DNA from: Acidobacteriota bacterium
GTDB taxonomy: Bacteria > Acidobacteriota > Vicinamibacteria > Vicinamibacterales > CAVVIG01
Direction: 5' to 3'
Assembly (NCBI GenBank): GCA_023265155.1
Contig: JAHFUL010000013.1
Span: 1 to 38,122 of the forward strand
DNA: 38,122 bases
The stretch's first letter is position 1. Every line of letters starts with the position of its first letter. The notes under the pieces were generated by a model. It ran no database searches. It saw nothing but the letters and a program-made list of their open reading frames with translations, and was not told where the DNA came from. This document shows, one piece after another, positions 16,419 through 24,889 of the stretch. The translations under genes were made by a program, and so were the position numbers.

Positions 16419-17666
16419 ATGAAACGCCAAATCGAGATCGCGAAGGGCGCGCGTAAACACCTGGGTCCGTTTGCCCGCATCGAGGACGCCATCGAGGCCA
16501 TTCACGCCGGGCAGATGGTCATCGTCGTCGACGATGAGGATCGCGAGAATGAGGGCGACCTGACGATTGCCGCGCAGTTTGCGACGCCCGACGCCATCAA
16601 CTTCATGGCCCGCTACGGCCGGGGCCTGATCTGCCTCTGCCTCACCGAGGAGCGTTGCAACCAGCTCGAGTTGCAGCCGATGACCATGAAGAATGAGGCG
16701 ACGTTCGGCACGGCCTTCACCGTTTCGATCGAGGCGCGCGACGGTGTGACCACCGGCATTTCCACGCGCGACCGCGCCCGGACGGTTCAGGTGGCGATCG
16801 ATCCCGCCATGGGCGCGCGTGATCTCGTTCAACCCGGGCACGTGTTTCCACTGCGCGCGCGCGACGGCGGCGTGCTGCAGCGCGCCGGACAGACCGAAGC
16901 CGCCGTCGATCTGGCGCGGCTCGCCGGCCTCCTCCCCGCCGGCATTGTCTGCGAGATCATGAACGACGACGGCACGATGGCGCGGCTGCCGCAGCTGTCG
17001 AAATTCGCCAAGCGTCACGGGTTGCTGCTGGTGACGGTCGCCGATTTGATCAAGTACCGGATGCGGATCGAGTCGCTGGTGAAGCGCGTGGCAACGGCGA
17101 AGATGCCGACCGAGTTCGGCGACTTCGAAATTCACGCGTTCGAAAACCAGATCGACAAGCAGACCCATGTCGCTCTGGTGCGCGGCGACATCGGCGACGG
17201 CAGAGACGTCATGGTGCGCGTGCACTCCCAGTGTCTCACCGGAGACGTGCTGCATTCGATTCGATGCGATTGCGGCGCGCAGCTCGATGCGGCGATGCAG
17301 CGGATCGCGTCCGAAGGGCGCGGCGTCCTTCTGTACCTCAATCAGGAGGGGCGCGGCATCGGCCTGGCGAACAAGATTCGCGCCTACGAGCTGCAGGATG
17401 AGGGGTTGGACACGGTGGAAGCCAACGAGCGGCTCGGCTTCAAGGCCGATCAGCGCGACTACGGGATGGGCGTCCAGATTCTGCGGGAGATCGGCGTCCG
17501 GACGATGCGGCTGCTCAGCAACAATCCGCGCAAGCTCGTGGGAATCGAGGCGTACGGTCTGTCTGTCAGTGAATGGATTGCTCTCGAAATGCCGCCGTCC
17601 GAGTCGACGCGACGCTACATGAAAACGAAGAAGGACAAGCTGGGCCACAAGCTGTCCTCCGTTTGA
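16419..17666 (+). CDS. ribBA: Bifunctional DHBP synthase / GTP cyclohydrolase II (RibBA)
   Basis: A 415-residue fusion of the two enzymes that open the riboflavin pathway. The RibB domain (about 20-215) has [16 protein letters not shown], the [16 protein letters not shown] block, [19 protein letters not shown] and the [21 protein letters not shown] active-site block. The RibA domain (about 220-405) has [20 protein letters not shown] with the zinc cysteines, then [15 protein letters not shown] and [16 protein letters not shown]. Both active sites look complete. The ATG directly follows the heptamer array, which must provide the ribosome contact. No FMN riboswitch was recognised ahead of ribD or ribBA. 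Confidence 0.95.
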   Translation: MKRQIEIAKGARKHLGPFARIEDAIEAIHAGQMVIVVDDEDRENEGDLTIAAQFATPDAINFMARYGRGLICLCLTEERCNQLELQPMTMKNEATFGTAFTVSIEARDGVTTGISTRDRARTVQVAIDPAMGARDLVQPGHVFPLRARDGGVLQRAGQTEAAVDLARLAGLLPAGIVCEIMNDDGTMARLPQLSKFAKRHGLLLVTVADLIKYRMRIESLVKRVATAKMPTEFGDFEIHAFENQIDKQTHVALVRGDIGDGRDVMVRVHSQCLTGDVLHSIRCDCGAQLDAAMQRIASEGRGVLLYLNQEGRGIGLANKIRAYELQDEGLDTVEANERLGFKADQRDYGMGVQILREIGVRTMRLLSNNPRKLVGIEAYGLSVSEWIALEMPPSESTRRYMKTKKDKLGHKLSSV

Positions 17667-17700
17667 AGTCGGTCATCGGGTCATCGAATCATTTGGGTCA
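17667..17700. repeat. GGGTCATC-type 8-bp repeats after ribBA
   Basis: Directly after the ribBA stop the sequence reads CGGTCATC, GGGTCATC, GAATCATT, TGGGTCAC, the same family as the array behind pgpA. It is followed at 17730-17743 by a small palindrome TCGGGTTGACCCGA. The rest of the 157-bp gap up to ffh holds the promoter at 17761-17790. Confidence 0.5.
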
Positions 17701-17760
17701 CGTTACAGTCGCCGGGTCCCCTTCCAGTGTCGGGTTGACCCGATGCCCCTGATCGATTGA

Positions 17761-17790
17761 TTGACAGTCCGCCAGTTGGTCCACTACGAT
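17761..17790 (+). promoter_or_regulatory. Likely sigma70 promoter of ffh and the rpsP-trmD-rplS block
   Basis: TTGACA (17761-17766) is a perfect -35 box. After 18 bp, TACGAT (17785-17790) matches 4 of 6 bases of the -10 consensus. It lies 33 bases before the ffh ATG. Confidence 0.55.
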
Positions 17791-17823
17791 AAGCGTTTGT
17801 CCTAGAAGGGCTTAGCGTCGAAG

Positions 17824-19194
17824 ATGTTCGATTCTCTCAGCAACCGGCTCCAGGATGTTTTCAAGTCGCTCCGTGGCGCGTCGCGGCTGACGCCCGAGAA
17901 CATCGAGGCCGCGCTGCGGGAGATTCGCCTCGCGCTGCTCGAGGCGGACGTCAACTTCAAGGTCGTCAAGGCGTTCATCGACCGGGTCCGCGATCGGGCG
18001 ATGGGACAGGACGTGCTCCGCAGCCTCTCGCCCTCGCAGCACGTCGTCAAGATCGTCCGCGATGAAATGATGGCGCTCTTCGGCGATGCCGAAGGGGGGC
18101 TCCAAGCGACGACCAAGCGCCCTCGGGTCATCCTGCTTCTGGGATTGCAGGGCGCCGGGAAGACGACGACGGCGGGCAAGCTGGCGATGTGGCTGACCAG
18201 GCAGGGGAAGCACCCGCTGCTCGTGTCCACTGACGTCAAGCGCCCGGCCGCGATCGCGCAGCTCAACGTCGTCGCGAAGACGGCGTCGGCGCGGGTCCAC
18301 GATCCGGCAGGGCAGCTGGATCCGGTCGCGCGCGCGAAGGGCGCGCTGGTGGAAGCGACCAATCTCGGTTTCGATGTGGTCATCGTGGACTCGGCGGGCC
18401 GGCTCCACATCGATGACGACCTGATGACCGAACTGATTGCGATCAAGGACGCGACCGGCGCCGTCGATCTGCTCTACGTCGCCGATGCGATGACGGGGCA
18501 GGACGCCATCAAGAGCGCGGGTGAATTCCACCGTCGCGTGGGCATCACCGGCGTCGTGCTGGCGAAGATTGATGGCGACGCGCGCGGAGGTGCGGCGCTG
18601 TCGGTGGTTTCGGTGGTCGGTGTGCCGATCGCCTTCGTCGGCAGCGGTGAGCGGCTCGAGGACCTGGAGCCGTTCCACCCGGAACGGATCGTGTCGCGCG
18701 TTCTCGGGATGGGCGATGTGCTGTCGCTCATCGAACGCGCCGAGGCGGCGATCGACGGGGAGGACGCCGAACGGCTCGAGGAGAAGATCCGGGCGAATGA
18801 CTTCACGCTCGAGGACTTCCGCGATCAGCTCAAGACAATCCGGAAGATGGGGCCGATCGAGCAGATTGTCGGAATGCTGCCCGGGATGGGCAACGTCAAG
18901 GCGATGGCGGCAAACACGCCGCCTGAAGACAATGGCAAGCAGATGACGCAGATCGAAGCGATCATCAACTCGATGACGGCGGAGGAGCGGCGCAAGCAGT
19001 ACATCATCAACGGCAGCCGACGCAAGCGCATTGCCAGGGGCAGCGGCACGTCGGTGGAAAATGTGAATCGTCTGCTGAAGCAGTTCGTGCAGATGCAGAA
19101 GATGCTGAAGTCGCTCGGGGGATTGGCCGGGCTGGCGGGTGGCGGCAAGAAATCCCGCCGGCAGGCCATGCAGATGCTGCGCAACCGCGGATAA
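17824..19194 (+). CDS. ffh: Signal recognition particle protein Ffh
   Basis: A 456-residue SRP54 homologue. The N domain begins MFDSLSNRLQDVFKSLRG; the G domain has LLGLQGAGKTTTAGKLA (G1), STDVKRPAAIAQLNVVA, VDSAGRLHID (G3), AKIDGDARGGAALS (G4) and FVGSGERLEDLEPFHPERI. The M domain (about 325-440) carries the hydrophobic signal-sequence groove and the SRP-RNA binding segment IINGSRRKRIARGSGTSV. It binds 4.5S RNA and emerging signal peptides and docks with FtsY. The 4.5S RNA gene is not visible in this window. It begins a transcription unit with rpsP, khpA, rimM, trmD and rplS. Confidence 0.96.
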   Translation: MFDSLSNRLQDVFKSLRGASRLTPENIEAALREIRLALLEADVNFKVVKAFIDRVRDRAMGQDVLRSLSPSQHVVKIVRDEMMALFGDAEGGLQATTKRPRVILLLGLQGAGKTTTAGKLAMWLTRQGKHPLLVSTDVKRPAAIAQLNVVAKTASARVHDPAGQLDPVARAKGALVEATNLGFDVVIVDSAGRLHIDDDLMTELIAIKDATGAVDLLYVADAMTGQDAIKSAGEFHRRVGITGVVLAKIDGDARGGAALSVVSVVGVPIAFVGSGERLEDLEPFHPERIVSRVLGMGDVLSLIERAEAAIDGEDAERLEEKIRANDFTLEDFRDQLKTIRKMGPIEQIVGMLPGMGNVKAMAANTPPEDNGKQMTQIEAIINSMTAEERRKQYIINGSRRKRIARGSGTSVENVNRLLKQFVQMQKMLKSLGGLAGLAGGGKKSRRQAMQMLRNRG

Positions 19195-19244
19195 CCCGCG
19201 GCTCGAAACGTGCTCGCCGGCCGATCGCTCGGCGCGAGACACTC

Positions 19245-19268
19245 GTAGGCCCGAGCGTCAGCTCGGGC
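19245..19268 (+). repeat. GTAG-headed REP-like palindrome after ffh
   Basis: GTAG (19245-19248) is followed by GCCCGAGC-gtca-GCTCGGGC (19249-19268), a perfect 8-bp stem with a 4-base loop, then GAGAC. The GTAG-plus-palindrome layout is that of bacterial REP elements. It lies in the 135-bp gap between ffh and rpsP and has no T run, so it is not an obvious terminator. Confidence 0.65.
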
Positions 19269-19329
19269 GAGACAGGCGTAGCGAACTTTCGGTTCGAGAT
19301 CGAGCTCGAGCCGTTTTCAGGAGAGAGAC

Positions 19330-19611
19330 ATGGTCGCGATTCGTTTACGTCGGGCAGGCTCCAAGAAACGTCCGTTCTTCCGCGTGGTCGTCACTGATTC
19401 GCGCGCCGCGCGTGACAGCAGCTTCGTCGAAATTCTCGGCCACTACAATCCACGCACCAAGCCGGCGCTGGTCCATGTCGACAAAGAGCGCGTCGACTAC
19501 TGGATCAAACAGGGCGCGCAGCCGTCCGACTCCGTGCGCACGCTGATCGCACGGCATCTCACGGCTCCAAAGGTGGCGCCGGCTGCCACCGCGGCCGGCC
19601 CCGCGGAGTGA
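19330..19611 (+). CDS. rpsP: 30S ribosomal protein S16
   Basis: A 93-residue S16, a small-subunit assembly protein. The typical opening VAIRLRRAGSKKRPFFRVVVTDSRAARDS and the LGHYNPRTKP and WIKQGAQPSDSVRTLI segments are all present. The C-terminal alanine-rich tail (APAATAAGPAE) is ordinary length variation. AGGAGAG precedes the ATG by about 5 bases. It stands at the head of the conserved rpsP-khpA-rimM-trmD-rplS order. Confidence 0.97.
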   Translation: MVAIRLRRAGSKKRPFFRVVVTDSRAARDSSFVEILGHYNPRTKPALVHVDKERVDYWIKQGAQPSDSVRTLIARHLTAPKVAPAATAAGPAE

Positions 19612-19616
19612 CGGCG

Positions 19617-19871
19617 ATGGAGGCCACAGGTGTGCGCGCCGTCGTCGAGGTGCTGGCGAAGGCGCTGACGGATCGTCCAGACGAGGTCCAGGTGCTGGAG
19701 TCGCAGCACAAAGGGACGACGCTCGTCGAACTGTATGTCGGGGGCGGTGAGCCCGGGCGCGTGATCGGCCGGCAGGGACGCACGGCGACGGCGCTGCGGA
19801 CGCTCGCCGCGAGCGCCGCGGAAAAAGACGGCAAGACGGTCACCCTGGAGATCAGAGACGGGAAGCCCTAG
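19617..19871 (+). CDS. khpA: KH-domain RNA-binding protein KhpA (YlqC family)
   Basis: An 84-residue single KH domain. The RNA-binding GxxG loop is GRVIGRQGRTATALRTL, preceded by PDEVQVLESQHKGTTLVELYV and followed by KTVTLEIRDG. KhpA proteins bind RNA, often with KhpB, and influence cell-wall growth in Gram-positives. The ATG at 19617 is chosen because GGAG lies 8 bases upstream; a GTG at 19608 overlapping the rpsP stop is possible and would add three residues. The position between rpsP and rimM is the conserved one. Confidence 0.9.
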   Translation: MEATGVRAVVEVLAKALTDRPDEVQVLESQHKGTTLVELYVGGGEPGRVIGRQGRTATALRTLAASAAEKDGKTVTLEIRDGKP

Positions 19872-19903
19872 CGGCACGTGGTGAAAGCATGTCGGGGTGC
19901 TAG

Positions 19904-20524
19904 GTGAACTGGGACGAGATGGCGGTCGTCGGGCGGATCGCCCGGGCGCACGGCATCCGGGGACAGGTCATCGTGAACGTCGAGACCGACTTCCCGCGCG
20001 AGCGGTTCCGGCCGGGGGCCGAGCTCTTCGTGAATCGAACAGGCAGCCCGGACGGAATCGAGGCACTGGTGGTGACAACCGTTCGCTTCCAGCAGGATCG
20101 GCCGGTCATTGCGATTGGGGGCGTCGACGATGTGAACGCCGCCATCAAGCTGGCCGGCGCGGAGCTCCGCGTGCCGGTCGATCGGTTGATGCCGCTGCCT
20201 GAGGGCGCATTCTACAGGCACGATCTCATCGGCTGCGCGATCGAGACGCGCGGGGGTGAACCCGTCGGCCTCGTCGCCGGAGTGGAAGGCACCTTCACGG
20301 GGAGCCGTCTGGTGGTGAACACGAGTCGCGGAGAGCTGCTGGTCCCGCTCGTCGAAGCGATTTGTGTCGTGATCGATCCGGCGGCCAGGCGGATCGTGAT
20401 CGATCCGCCGCACGGGTTGCTGGAGTTGAATTCCCGGCCCGAGCTCGATCTCGGGCGTGGCACACGTAGGCCCGAGCTCGGGCTCGGGCGTGACACAAAA
20501 CCAGGCGTAAACCGCCCATCGTAA
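19904..20524 (+). CDS. rimM: Ribosome maturation factor RimM with a repeat-derived tail
   Basis: RimM helps assemble the 30S head and binds S19. The 206-residue product has the N-terminal barrel (VVGRIARAHGIRGQVIV; GAELFVNRTG; RFQQDRPVIAIGGVDDVNAA; KLAGAELRVP) and the PRC-barrel C-terminal half (FYRHDLIGCAIET; GEPVGLVAGV; LLVPLVEAICVVID). Normal RimM proteins end at about the VIDPPHGLLEL position, residue 175 here. The remaining 31 residues are encoded by two REP-like palindromes, so the native stop has been overrun. The GTG start gives the usual WDEMAVVGRI opening; an ATG five codons later is an alternative. Confidence 0.92.
   Translation: MNWDEMAVVGRIARAHGIRGQVIVNVETDFPRERFRPGAELFVNRTGSPDGIEALVVTTVRFQQDRPVIAIGGVDDVNAAIKLAGAELRVPVDRLMPLPEGAFYRHDLIGCAIETRGGEPVGLVAGVEGTFTGSRLVVNTSRGELLVPLVEAICVVIDPAARRIVIDPPHGLLELNSRPELDLGRGTRRPELGLGRDTKPGVNRPS
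20437..20489 (+). repeat. Two REP-like palindromes inside the rimM 3' end
   Basis: GCCCGAG-N6-CTCGGGC (20437-20456) and GTAG plus GCCCGAGC-tcgg-GCTCGGGC (20466-20489) follow each other and are read through by rimM. Both are near-identical in layout to the element at 19245-19268. The flanking GCGTGRCAC words after each palindrome also match one another. Confidence 0.7.
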
Positions 20525-20576
20525 ATCGTACAACCGCGATTTGCGATGTGCCATTGCGATGCGGAACCGACCTGAG

Positions 20577-21353
20577 ATGCGCTTCGACATCGTCACCATC
20601 TTCCCGGCGATGATCGAGCCTCCGCTGAGGGCCGGTGTGGTCGGCCGGGCCATCGAGCGGGGCACGGTGACGGTGAAGGTCCACGATCTGCGGGACTTCA
20701 CGACCGACCGGCATCGGGTCGTCGACGACGTGCCGTACGGCGGAGGGCCGGGCATGGTGCTGAAGCCGGAGCCGGTGTTCCGGGCGCTCGATGCCATCGC
20801 GGGCAACGGCCAGGGACCCGCGCCGCGGGTCATTCTGACCTCCCCGCAGGGGACGCGCTTCACGCACGAGGTGGCCAGGCGATTGAGCCGGGAGCCGCAT
20901 CTGGTTCTGCTGTGCGGCCGATACGAGGGAGTGGACGAGCGGGTTCGATCGCGGGTCGATGAGGAGTTGTCAATCGGCGATTTCGTGCTGACAGGCGGGG
21001 AGCTTCCGGCGCTGGTCGTCATCGATGCAGTGGCCCGGCTGGTGCCCGGCGTGGTCGGGGACGAGCAGTCGGTGGAGGAGGACTCGTTCATGCGCGGGCT
21101 CCTCGATTTTCCGCACTATACGCGGCCCGCGCAGCTGACGTGGCCCGGGCCGGCCGATCCCGGAGTCGTGAGCGTCATGAAGGTGCCCGATGTGCTCGTC
21201 TCGGGGAACCATGCGGAGATCAGGCGATGGCGCAAGCGCGAAGCTCTCGCACGCACGCTGGCGCGGCGTCCGGATCTGCTCGCGGCGGCTGCGCTGGACG
21301 AAGAAGAGCAGGACATTCTGCGCGAGCTCGTCGCCAAGCGCGACAAGAATTGA
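20577..21353 (+). CDS. trmD: tRNA (guanine37-N1)-methyltransferase TrmD
   Basis: A 258-residue SPOUT-class methyltransferase making m1G37 in tRNAs reading CNN and similar codons, which prevents frameshifts. It begins MRFDIVTIFP at 20577; upstream in-frame residues come from the rimM-trmD gap. The substrate segment DDVPYGGGPGMVLKPEP, the trefoil-knot SAM site (ILTSPQGTRFTHEVARRLS, LLCGRYEGVDERV and SIGDFVLTGGELPALVVIDAVARL) and the C-terminal HYTRPAQLTWPG and ALARTLARRPDLL blocks are complete. rplS follows after 9 bp. Confidence 0.96.
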   Translation: MRFDIVTIFPAMIEPPLRAGVVGRAIERGTVTVKVHDLRDFTTDRHRVVDDVPYGGGPGMVLKPEPVFRALDAIAGNGQGPAPRVILTSPQGTRFTHEVARRLSREPHLVLLCGRYEGVDERVRSRVDEELSIGDFVLTGGELPALVVIDAVARLVPGVVGDEQSVEEDSFMRGLLDFPHYTRPAQLTWPGPADPGVVSVMKVPDVLVSGNHAEIRRWRKREALARTLARRPDLLAAAALDEEEQDILRELVAKRDKN

Positions 21354-21362
21354 GGAGAGGTC

Positions 21363-21707
21363 ATGAGCGCCATGGACGTCGTCGAGAAATCGCAGCTGAC
21401 TGATCGCCCCGCCATGAAGTCGGGCGACACCGTTCGCGTGCACGTCAAGGTCCGCGAGGGCGACAAAGAGCGCATCCAGATCTTCGAAGGGGTCGTGATC
21501 GGCCAGCATCGAGGAGGCACGCGGGCGTCGTTCACGGTCCGCAAAGTGTCGTTCGGGCAGGGTGTCGAGCGCATCTTCCCGTTGCATTCGCCGATCATTC
21601 AGAAGGTCGAAGTGATGCGGTCGGCCAAGGTGCGGCGCGCCAAGCTCTATTACCTGCGCGATCTCAAGGGCAAGGCTGCACGCATGAAAGACTCCGCGAA
21701 AAGTTGA
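21363..21707 (+). CDS. rplS: 50S ribosomal protein L19
   Basis: A 114-residue L19, which sits at the subunit interface. [32 protein letters not shown], the [27 protein letters not shown] block and [20 protein letters not shown] are all diagnostic. GAGGAGAGG lies directly upstream of the ATG. It closes the rpsP-trmD-rplS order and precedes rnhB, the usual neighbour. Confidence 0.97.
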   Translation: MSAMDVVEKSQLTDRPAMKSGDTVRVHVKVREGDKERIQIFEGVVIGQHRGGTRASFTVRKVSFGQGVERIFPLHSPIIQKVEVMRSAKVRRAKLYYLRDLKGKAARMKDSAKS

Positions 21708-21731
21708 AGCGGTCCCGGTTTCGAGCTTCTC

Positions 21732-22361
21732 ATGGTTCGCGTACCTGCCATGCGCACGCTGGAGAATGCACTCCGGCGCATCGGCTTCTGCCACGTCGCC
21801 GGCGTGGACGAAGTGGGGCGCGGGTGTCTGGCGGGGCCGGTGGTGGCGGCCGCCGTTGTGCTCCACCCCGATCGCCACATCTCCGGCCTGTGCGATTCGA
21901 AGCTGGTCCCCGAGAGTGCGCGTGAACGATTGTTCGTCCGCATCACGAGCGAAGCCATCGCGTGGGCCGTCGCCGCTTCCGATCCCCGGGAAATCGACCA
22001 TATCAACATCCATCAGGCGTCACTGACAGCGATGCGGCGCGCGGTGCTGGCGCTCGTGCCGCTCCCCGACATCGTGCTCGTGGATGCGTTTCGCGTCCCC
22101 GAGCTGCCGATGGCCCAGCGGGGCGTGCTCCACGGCGACCGGCGTTGCTCGGCGATTGCCGCCGCCTCCATCGTCGCCAAAGTGACCCGGGATCGGCAAA
22201 TGCGTGAGCTGCACAGCCGGGATCCGCGCTACGGATTCGATCGTCACAAAGGCTATGCCACGGCCGATCACCTGAAGGCGGTCTCCCGTTTCGGCTACTC
22301 AGATGCCCACCGGCGGTCGTTCCGGCCGGCAACGCTGTTTGATACGATGGGTCAGTCATAA
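21732..22361 (+). CDS. rnhB: Ribonuclease HII
   Basis: A 209-residue RNase HII that nicks RNA in RNA-DNA hybrids and misincorporated ribonucleotides. The four acidic catalytic residues are in place: D26 and E27 in VAGVDEVGRGCLAGPVVAAAV, D118 in VLVDAF, and D136 in LHGDRRCSAIAAASIVAKV. The C-terminal YGFDRHKGYATADHL block is typical. ATG 21732 gives a short N-terminal extension; ATG 21750 is a plausible alternative. The stop overlaps the start of the next gene by one base (TAATG). Confidence 0.95.
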   Translation: MVRVPAMRTLENALRRIGFCHVAGVDEVGRGCLAGPVVAAAVVLHPDRHISGLCDSKLVPESARERLFVRITSEAIAWAVAASDPREIDHINIHQASLTAMRRAVLALVPLPDIVLVDAFRVPELPMAQRGVLHGDRRCSAIAAASIVAKVTRDRQMRELHSRDPRYGFDRHKGYATADHLKAVSRFGYSDAHRRSFRPATLFDTMGQS

Positions 22362-24565
22362 TGCCGATTGACCGCGCGATCACGCTCAAGAACGCCGAGA
22401 AGCTGCTCCGTCAGGGAAAGCTGAACCCTGCGATCGCGGAATACCTTCGGATCGTCGAGGAACAGCCGCGCGACTTCAACACCGCGAACATCCTCGGCGA
22501 CCTGTATGTGCGCGCGAAGCAGATCGACAAGGCGGTCGATCAGTTCACCCGCATCGCCGATGGCTTGAGCGCCGAGGGCTTTCTTCCCAAAGCCGGCGCC
22601 GTCTACAAGAAGATTCTCAAACTGAAACCCGACCACGAGCATTCCCTGCTGCAGGGCGCTGAGATCGCCGCCACTCAGGGTCTCCTGGCCGACGCTCGCA
22701 GCTCTCTCAACGGGGTCGCGGCTCGCCGGCGCACGCGCGGCGATCACCGCGGTGTCGCCCAGATCACGATTCGACTGGCCTCGCTCGATCCCGACGATGT
22801 GGCGGCGCGCATTGCGGGCGCGCGGGCTCGCGTCGAGCTGAAGGACCCGGAGGGCGCGCTCCGGGATTTCAAGGAGCTGGCCACCGAGCTTTCAGAGAAG
22901 GGCCGACAGGCAGAAGTCCTCCAGATCCTGGACGAGGCCTCCGCTCTCAAACCCGACGATCCAGAGACTCGCGAGCGGCTCTTGAACGTTCACCTCGAGG
23001 CGGGCGACTACACGCGCGCGCGTGAGTACGCCACCACGCTCGAGCAGTTCAAGGACATGGCGGCGCGGCTCGAAGCGGCCGGCCGTGCAGACGAGGCGCT
23101 CGCGATGCTCGCGGAGGCCGCGCGCGTTGATCCATCAGATGTTGCGCTGAGAGCGCACCTGGTTCGCACCTACGCCGCGAAGGGCGATCTTGCCCCGGCC
23201 GCGGAGTATTTGACGGTCGAAACCGCGGGCGACGATCCGCAGCTCATCCTGATGGTCGCCGAGGCGCAGATCCGCGCCGGCCGGACCGACGAGGGCATGG
23301 TTCTGATCCGTCGGGTTCTGGGGGATGGATCGGATCACCGCCAGGATGTGGCAAAAGTCGGGTGGTCGGTCGCCGAGCACCTGCCCGACACCGGTTTCCA
23401 ACTGGTCGAAATGGCTGCGGATGCATCGGTCGCCGAATTGGATTGGCCGCCTGCGGCGGCGGCGCTGCAGGAGTTCGTCACGAGGGTGCCCAACCACATT
23501 CCCGCTCTGATGCGGCTGGTGGAGATCTGCGTCGACGGCGATCTCGAGGCCACGATGTATGCCGCGCAGGCGCAGCTGACCGACGCGTACATCACGGTCG
23601 GCCTGGCGGCGGAGGCAAAGTTCATCGCCGAAGATCTCGTGGCACGCGAGCCCTGGGATCGTGCCAACATCGAGCGGTTCAGACGTGCGCTGGCGTTGTC
23701 GGGGGAGCTCGATCCGGATGCCATCATCGCCGAGCGGCTGAGCGGCGAGTCGCCGTTCACGAGCACCGACCTGACGTTCAGCGAGCAACTGCCGGACTTG
23801 ACGCCAGTGGCCGAGGCACGTGCGCCAATCGAGCCTCTGCTGGAAGCTCCAGTCGATCCCCAATCACCCGCCTCGACGACGATGCCCGCTCCTGAAGAGG
23901 CCGGGCGGAAACGATCGAAGGCGAAGTCCAGGTCCAGGGCGAAGATTGAAGGCGATCACGTCATCGATCTCGATGCGAACGCGGCCGATCTCGAAGACGT
24001 GATGGAAAAGTCGACGGACGCTGAAGGACCGCCCGAGGGCGTCGAGGTCGATCTCAGCATCGTGCTGGATGCCCTCGAGCCGACCGTTGGAGGCAAGACC
24101 CCATCGACGGAGGACGCGCCGTCGCCGACCCTGGACAACGTTTTTGCGCGTCTCCGCAACAACATGTCGCACCGGGCCTCCGGCGACGAATCGGCAGAGG
24201 AGCAATACCGGAGCGGGGTCGCGCTTCACGAGGCGGGACAGGATGACGAGGCCATTTCGGCCCTCGAGGCGGCATCCAGGGCGCCGCGGCTTCGCTTTGC
24301 GACAGCTTCGCTCGTCGGACGGATTCAGCGAGAGCGCGGGATGACGGCTAAAGCGGTCGAATGGTTCGAACGCGCTGCCGAGGCCCCACCCCCGACCGCA
24401 GAGGACGGACGGCTGCTGCTGTACGACCTCGCCGATGCGCTGGAGTCGGTCGGGGAAGTGGCCCGGGCGCTCGCGATCTGCACGGAGCTGCATGCGGAAG
24501 CCGGCAACTATCGCGATGTGTCGGCCCGGGTCGATCGCCTCGCCAAAACCCAGGCGCGGGGGTAG
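22361..24565 (+). CDS. Large TPR-repeat protein
   Basis: A 734-residue, probably cytoplasmic protein with no signal peptide or membrane helix. Residues 1-340 are stacked TPR-like helix pairs (AEKLLRQGKLNPAIAEYLRIVEEQP; GDLYVRAKQIDKAVDQFTRIADGL; PKAGAVYKKILKLKPDH and others). Residues 475-615 are a low-complexity acidic/proline linker with a basic patch (GRKRSKAKSRSRAK). Residues 620-730 form a second TPR group (YRSGVALHEAGQDDEAISALEAA). The function is unknown; helical repeats on both sides of a flexible linker suggest an adaptor joining partners. It is translationally coupled to rnhB by TAATG and is followed by a small membrane protein. Confidence 0.8.
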   Translation: MPIDRAITLKNAEKLLRQGKLNPAIAEYLRIVEEQPRDFNTANILGDLYVRAKQIDKAVDQFTRIADGLSAEGFLPKAGAVYKKILKLKPDHEHSLLQGAEIAATQGLLADARSSLNGVAARRRTRGDHRGVAQITIRLASLDPDDVAARIAGARARVELKDPEGALRDFKELATELSEKGRQAEVLQILDEASALKPDDPETRERLLNVHLEAGDYTRAREYATTLEQFKDMAARLEAAGRADEALAMLAEAARVDPSDVALRAHLVRTYAAKGDLAPAAEYLTVETAGDDPQLILMVAEAQIRAGRTDEGMVLIRRVLGDGSDHRQDVAKVGWSVAEHLPDTGFQLVEMAADASVAELDWPPAAAALQEFVTRVPNHIPALMRLVEICVDGDLEATMYAAQAQLTDAYITVGLAAEAKFIAEDLVAREPWDRANIERFRRALALSGELDPDAIIAERLSGESPFTSTDLTFSEQLPDLTPVAEARAPIEPLLEAPVDPQSPASTTMPAPEEAGRKRSKAKSRSRAKIEGDHVIDLDANAADLEDVMEKSTDAEGPPEGVEVDLSIVLDALEPTVGGKTPSTEDAPSPTLDNVFARLRNNMSHRASGDESAEEQYRSGVALHEAGQDDEAISALEAASRAPRLRFATASLVGRIQRERGMTAKAVEWFERAAEAPPPTAEDGRLLLYDLADALESVGEVARALAICTELHAEAGNYRDVSARVDRLAKTQARG

Positions 24566-24878
24566 CGTCCTGCTCCGCCGCCTCGTTTTCGTCGCCTTCT
24601 TCATCGAGGTCGGACTCCTGTTGATCGTGCTGCCCTGGTCGGCCTTCTGGGAGCAGAACTATTTCGCGCGCGCCTGGCCCGCGCTGCATCCGATCTTCCT
24701 CAACAATTTCGTCCGCGGAGGTGTCACCGGACTCGGCTTCGTGAATCTCGTCGCGGGTGTCTTCGAGCTGACGTCGATGTTCGCCGCGCGCGACCCGAAC
24801 GCAGCGCCGCTCGACGACCCGGACGGAGCGGCCGCCGACCAGTACGGCAAAAGCCCGGACGCACGAGTCGAACCCTGA
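24516..24878 (+). CDS. Small two-helix membrane protein of unknown function
   Basis: The recognisable protein starts around LLRRLVFVAFFIEVGLLLIVLPW and continues to about 100 residues with two hydrophobic helices, the second at GGVTGLGFVNLVAGVFELTSMF, and an acidic hydrophilic tail (DDPDGAAADQYGKS). The nearest normal in-frame start is the ATG at 24516, which overlaps the upstream TPR gene by 50 bp. A CTG at 24570, 7 bases behind a GGGGG run, would give a tidier protein and may be the real start. No domain was recognised. Confidence 0.6.
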   Translation: MCRPGSIASPKPRRGGSVLLRRLVFVAFFIEVGLLLIVLPWSAFWEQNYFARAWPALHPIFLNNFVRGGVTGLGFVNLVAGVFELTSMFAARDPNAAPLDDPDGAAADQYGKSPDARVEP

Positions 24879-24889
24879 TCCTTCACCTG

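Noticed and set aside
20541-20576. 12-residue N-terminal extension of TrmD
   Set aside because: TrmD proteins begin with the M-x-F-D-I-x-T-I-F-P strand, which starts at 20577. The extra codons fall in a CGATTTGCGAT-like spacer.
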